Shown here: positions 61,309-64,000 of the stretch, one piece after another | How positions within the stretch are numbered: position 1 is the first letter of the stretch | Layout of the letters: every line of letters begins with the position of its first letter | NCBI GenBank assembly: GCA_000328365.1 | Contig: KB306133.1 | Coordinates: forward strand, 45,911-109,910 | From: Capitella teleta | Lineage: Eukaryota; Annelida; Polychaeta; Capitellidae | DNA: 64,000 nt | Reading direction: 5' to 3' | Translations under genes and position numbers: made by a program | Notes under the pieces: generated by a model | Told to the model about the DNA's origin: nothing | Seen by the model: only the letters and a program-made list of their open reading frames with translations | Database searches by the model: none

Positions 61309-62768
61309 TACAGTATATCAAGTTCCCACGGCTTTCATTCTATGAAGCATGCTATTTGTAGAAACATGATTATTGTTGCATACTTTACTGGTTGATTAAT
61401 TGTGCAATTGTGTTGTAAATTGGACTTGGTAAATCTCTCATCCATGGCAATACAAAACAAAACTCATCTCGAAAGTCGGTGCTTGATTGATGATTAATCC
61501 ATACACCTCATTGAAATTAATTGGCGACGACAAAGTTGCCATGTCACAACCTTAAACATTCAATGACTTCCGCTATTCAATTAATTGTACTGTGCAAACT
61601 GCTCAATGTCGATCAGAGTTTGTCAGAGGCTTTCCTCCGATGAACCGAATCAAATAGTCATGTATGAGCGACCGATTAAAAGCAACAGTAACTTATCTGC
61701 TGATACCTGGATTGGGGCGTTGCAACGCGGTATTCTTAATGCTTCAACATCGTTAGGTCAGAGGAAGACTATTTAGAATCAGAATCCAACTGAAACAGCG
61801 TGATTTTTTTTTTGTAAGTGTTGTTAAGCATACTCTCGTGAAAGCGCAGGCTAAATCCAGAAAAAGAAATGTTACATATATAGTTAGAGTAGCCTCTTAT
61901 GTATTTCATGCCGTTTCCCGGGTCATTTTATGGCAAATATTCCCCGAAATACACGTATCGCACTAACATTGTCCGACAACAGCGATGCATGCACATTAAA
62001 ATAATGACCGCCCGGACCATCCTGTCGCTAGATAATCGTTGCCCTGACCGGTCACTCGTGAAGACAACACATTAAACCTAATTATCAGGTAAATGATATA
62101 ATAATACCAACAGAAGCCAAGGCTGATCGTACTTTTCAACGTATTGTGAGTTTGACAGCTGTCAACTTGTACTCGATTGGACCATGTTCGGAATATTTTC
62201 TTCAGAATAACTACTTTTTCGTGCTGTGTAAATTCGAACAAGAGATAAAAGACCTGTTCTGTTCCACGATTGGCATAATTCCTACACCAGAATATTGATT
62301 AAGCTATTGATATGATACAATTATGTACAAGTATACACCATGTATTCATGTATTCATGGATTCAAAACTGTCGCAGCTACTGAGCTAGCGCAACGGAGAC
62401 GAAGCAGCAGATTTCATCGATTGAGACAAAAAAGAAATTCAATCAAACATCAACAACGAGCCGTGCCTATACTTATGACAGAAAGAAAAACAAAATATGA
62501 CAGCCCAAAGAAAAATAAGAGAAGGAAATTTTTTGAATTCACTGGATATGTTCATTTCAAACAGGTCATGCATGACCTTTCATAATTCACAAGTATTAGT
62601 ATATAGTGCGTGCCGTTGCTCTGCAAATCATGTCATGTCTGGAAATGTTGTCGTGTGATTGCCCTGTTCTCCGTGGCAATTACTAATGGGTGGAGCTTCA
62701 CAGCCCATGTCTGGGGAAGCCCGGTTTGGGAGGCGCACATCTGAGGAAGGCCGACGGCGAAGCGCAGC
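61309..62768. other. Intergenic DNA, nothing recognised
   Basis: Short open frames (for example 62340-62585, very basic) have no recognisable domain or splice context. No dispersed repeat is matched elsewhere in the window. Confidence 0.4.
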
Positions 62769-62994
62769 ATGTCGGCACTTAGCGCTCATCATCAGCGCCT
62801 CGCTGCTCTGCTCCGAGATGGACGTTCATACGGCGAAATTTCGAACGCTCTAAGCCACGACCATCCTGCTCAGCGTGGTCTTTCGGCGGAGAATATCAGG
62901 AGATACTTCGCAGAAAATGGGTTAAACCCTATGGCTCATCGCATGGAAAGGAGGACACAAGATAAGACAACACGTGGCTTCCGCAGTTTCCCAG
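62769..62994 (+). CDS. Possible first exon of an HTH protein
   Basis: ATG-led frame ending at a CAG/GTGGGA donor, phase 1. The segment LAALLRDGRSYGEISNALSH followed by RGLSAENIRRYFAENG looks like a helix-turn-helix of the kind found at the N-terminus of transposase- or integrase-like proteins in marine invertebrates. I find no following exon before the window ends. GC content is locally higher than in the flanks. Confidence 0.35.
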
Positions 62995-63776
62995 GTGGGA
63001 TTTCAAAATTTATAAGATTTGTAACATTACAAGTTATCTGGCCAAATGAAATACGTCATTACGTGTCATGACTCGATTACGTGTCAATACGTGCATACTT
63101 ATGATACTAGTACAATTACAACTCAAAACAAAAGGCTCTTATTGTAATGTGTTCTTCTGATAATTTTCCGAAAATGTAATCAATGTTCATGTGATGCCAA
63201 GCGTTGTATTTTATTACAGATTTATTTATTTAAGTGAAGCGTAATGATTTTTAATTTTGATACATGTACCTCGTTGTAATACAGACGAGTGCATATTTTA
63301 CCTGTTCAATTGTTTTATGGGATACTGGATCGTTGTGCATGGCATGGATTGTGCGGGGTGAAGGATTTGAACATCACAAATGACGACTCGTAAAATCGGA
63401 TACTAAGAACTACTCGGAATTATTCAATAATGAGAATTCCATCCCTAATACTCAGAATGAATAATGGATATTGGTTGTTTTTTAAGTTTTTGATTGTCTT
63501 GGTATGAGTTGAGAAATGAAAAACAGGCGTTATCGGAGTTTTGATATCTGTTATAGAAGACGGATATTGAATGCATGGATCGTCCCTTTATTATCACGTT
63601 TGATCAAACAAGGCAAACGAGTTGTCCTTAGATGAACTGACAAGTTGATATGTAGGTCTACGAGTGTTGTTTAAAGAGTACTCGACCCGCTTTAATCAGT
63701 AGTATAAAAACTTTAAATTGGACTGCATTGCCAATGGGATCATGTGAAGTAGGTGCACATTTAATTAGAATGTAAC
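62995..63776. other. AT-rich DNA, nothing recognised
   Basis: No coding frame, repeat or RNA gene seen. Confidence 0.4.
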
Positions 63777-63980
63777 TCACATTTCATGGGTTAATTCTTT
63801 TGTCTTTGTGGTATAATACTGTCGTACCTCTTTAACAACCACTGGGAGAGTAGTTAACCTTCTCTTAGCAGCTCGCTTTGCTTTTTCTCTATCACATAAC
63901 CCACTCAGAAAAGTTCGAATCAGAGACGTTTTGTCTTCCAGTAGTGGAGTATCGAAAGCTTCATTAAGGAGAATTTCCAA
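63777..63980 (-). mobile_element. Retroelement gag-like fossil fragment at window edge
   Basis: A 67-codon minus-strand frame with LLEDKTSLIRTFLSGLCDRE, which resembles the capsid C-terminal helices of LTR-retrotransposon gag proteins. It is a fragment that runs towards the edge, and the family is uncertain. Confidence 0.3.
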
Positions 63981-64000
63981 GGTCGTTAAGTAATTATATA

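Overview
The window is AT-rich animal nuclear DNA with many introns. Nothing in it looks bacterial or plasmid-like. It holds a tRNA-derived SINE family, RNase H-bearing and CR1-like LINEs, a pogo/Tigger remnant, Gypsy- and BEL/Pao-type fossils, foldback MITEs and a short N-gap. Together with multi-exon PARP14-type genes this suggests a marine invertebrate, plausibly a deuterostome such as an echinoderm. That assignment is an inference; no species can be read from the sequence.

Two host genes stand out, both on the minus strand and in tandem. I traced their exons by hand from splice sites and reading frame. Gene 2 (45659 down to 21804, 36 coding exons) reads in one frame for 9,429 nt, about 3,142 residues. 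It is a giant PARP14-like mono-ADP-ribosyltransferase: about 14 RRM-like modules, a 392-residue disordered exon, a KH-rich exon, three macro domains, a KH-like linker, a WWE domain and a PARP catalytic domain. Gene 1 (9085 down to 4235, 8 coding exons) also reads in one frame for 3,105 nt, 1,034 residues. It has an N-terminal TIR-like domain followed by RRM and KH modules that are clear paralogues of the middle of gene 2, and it stops before any macro, WWE or PARP domain. PARP14 proteins belong to animal antiviral and interferon-type responses, so the pair looks like an innate-immunity locus in which a TIR domain was joined to a partial PARP14 copy.

Layout. 1-3.6 kb: intergenic DNA with a SINE and an unnamed repeat carrying promoter-like boxes. 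3.7-9.1 kb: gene 1. 9.5-17.1 kb: an RNase H-type LINE split by a 2,310-bp DNA transposon with 34-bp terminal inverted repeats and a 7-bp target duplication. 17.1-21.6 kb: intergenic, with several perfect foldback palindromes. 21.6-45.7 kb: gene 2, whose introns hold an (AATC)n array with an assembly gap, SINEs, a second copy of the DNA transposon with a LINE tail nested in it, a Tigger-type element and MITEs. 45.7-64 kb: transposon-rich intergenic DNA, namely a Gypsy-type fossil (48.3-51.1 kb), a CR1-like LINE (51.5-54.4 kb), inverted-repeat elements (55-56.3 kb), a BEL/Pao-type fossil (57.2-58.45 kb), another LINE (58.46-61.3 kb), and a short HTH-like reading frame and a gag-like fragment at the right edge.

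The most informative local signal is in gene 2. Three RRM cassettes (near 32.4, 35.3 and 37.0 kb) share blocks almost identical in exon and intron alike, and the identity ends abruptly inside exons. This points to recent unequal exchange or gene conversion reshaping the RRM array.
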